DNA of 64,000 nt, taken from NCBI RefSeq assembly GCF_014898815.1, contig NW_026515513.1, positions 1,116,001 through 1,180,000 of the forward strand. The letters are read 5' to 3'. The position numbers were made by a program, and so were the translations under genes. Shown one piece after another: positions 64,000-64,000 of the stretch (positions within the stretch are counted from its first letter, which is position 1; each line of letters begins with the position of its first letter). The stretch comes from Panonychus citri (taxonomy: Eukaryota > Arthropoda > Arachnida > Trombidiformes > Tetranychidae). The notes under the pieces are model-generated. The model had not been told where the DNA came from, searched no databases, and was given only the letters and a program-made list of their open reading frames with translations.

Positions 64000-64000
64000 A

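Noticed and set aside
1..64000. CRISPR arrays, bacterial operons or phage genes
   Set aside because: The window is intron-bearing animal DNA. No regularly spaced repeats or ribosome-binding-site-led gene strings were seen.

Overview
The window is AT-rich eukaryotic nuclear DNA with short GT-AG introns (many of 60-120 bases). It carries arthropod-type genes plus one fungal/bacterial-type gene, a secreted intradiol ring-cleavage dioxygenase. An animal genome with that combination points to a spider mite (Tetranychus or a close relative). The paramyosin length (877 aa) also fits mites. The species cannot be fixed from sequence alone.

Layout. 1-1280 is a graveyard of decayed fragments of two genes that also occur intact in the window: the DUF2236/mpaB-type oxygenase (3049-4407) and paramyosin (44021-50957). 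1871-2514 encodes a small secreted protein. 2901-2985 is a shed tail of the intradiol dioxygenase. The oxygenase gene follows, then a foldback element with two perfectly matched 170-base arms (4911-5431), then the intact dioxygenase (5564-6424). 8355-9030 is a decayed, intronless nuclear-receptor sequence of E75/NR1D type. From 9.9 to 21 kb are three conserved housekeeping or polarity genes: par-3 (+), TELO2 (-) and the rRNA methyltransferase FTSJ3/Spb1 (+). A 104-residue secreted protein follows. From 24 to 42 kb lie a Ser/Pro-rich multi-exon coding region and an HSPA12-type Hsp70 gene. Splice phases allow these to be one gene of about 1512 aa. Paramyosin (-, 13 exons resolved) follows, then a truncated inverted exon copy and two tandem paralogous secreted proteins. 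The C-terminal 85% of talin (-) runs off the right edge.

How the genes relate. Talin and paramyosin are both muscle/adhesion structural proteins, and par-3 is a cortical polarity scaffold, but nothing indicates operon-like co-function. The mite-specific content (secreted families, dioxygenase, oxygenase, fragments, foldback) sits in the left 9 kb and around 53-56 kb, where local duplication and inversion are evident. Talin carries three separate one-base losses. Reading frame and talin similarity resume immediately after each, so sequence or assembly error is the simplest explanation.

Exon limits were derived by hand from splice motifs, phase continuity and family similarity. Names rest on recognised motifs, not on database searches.
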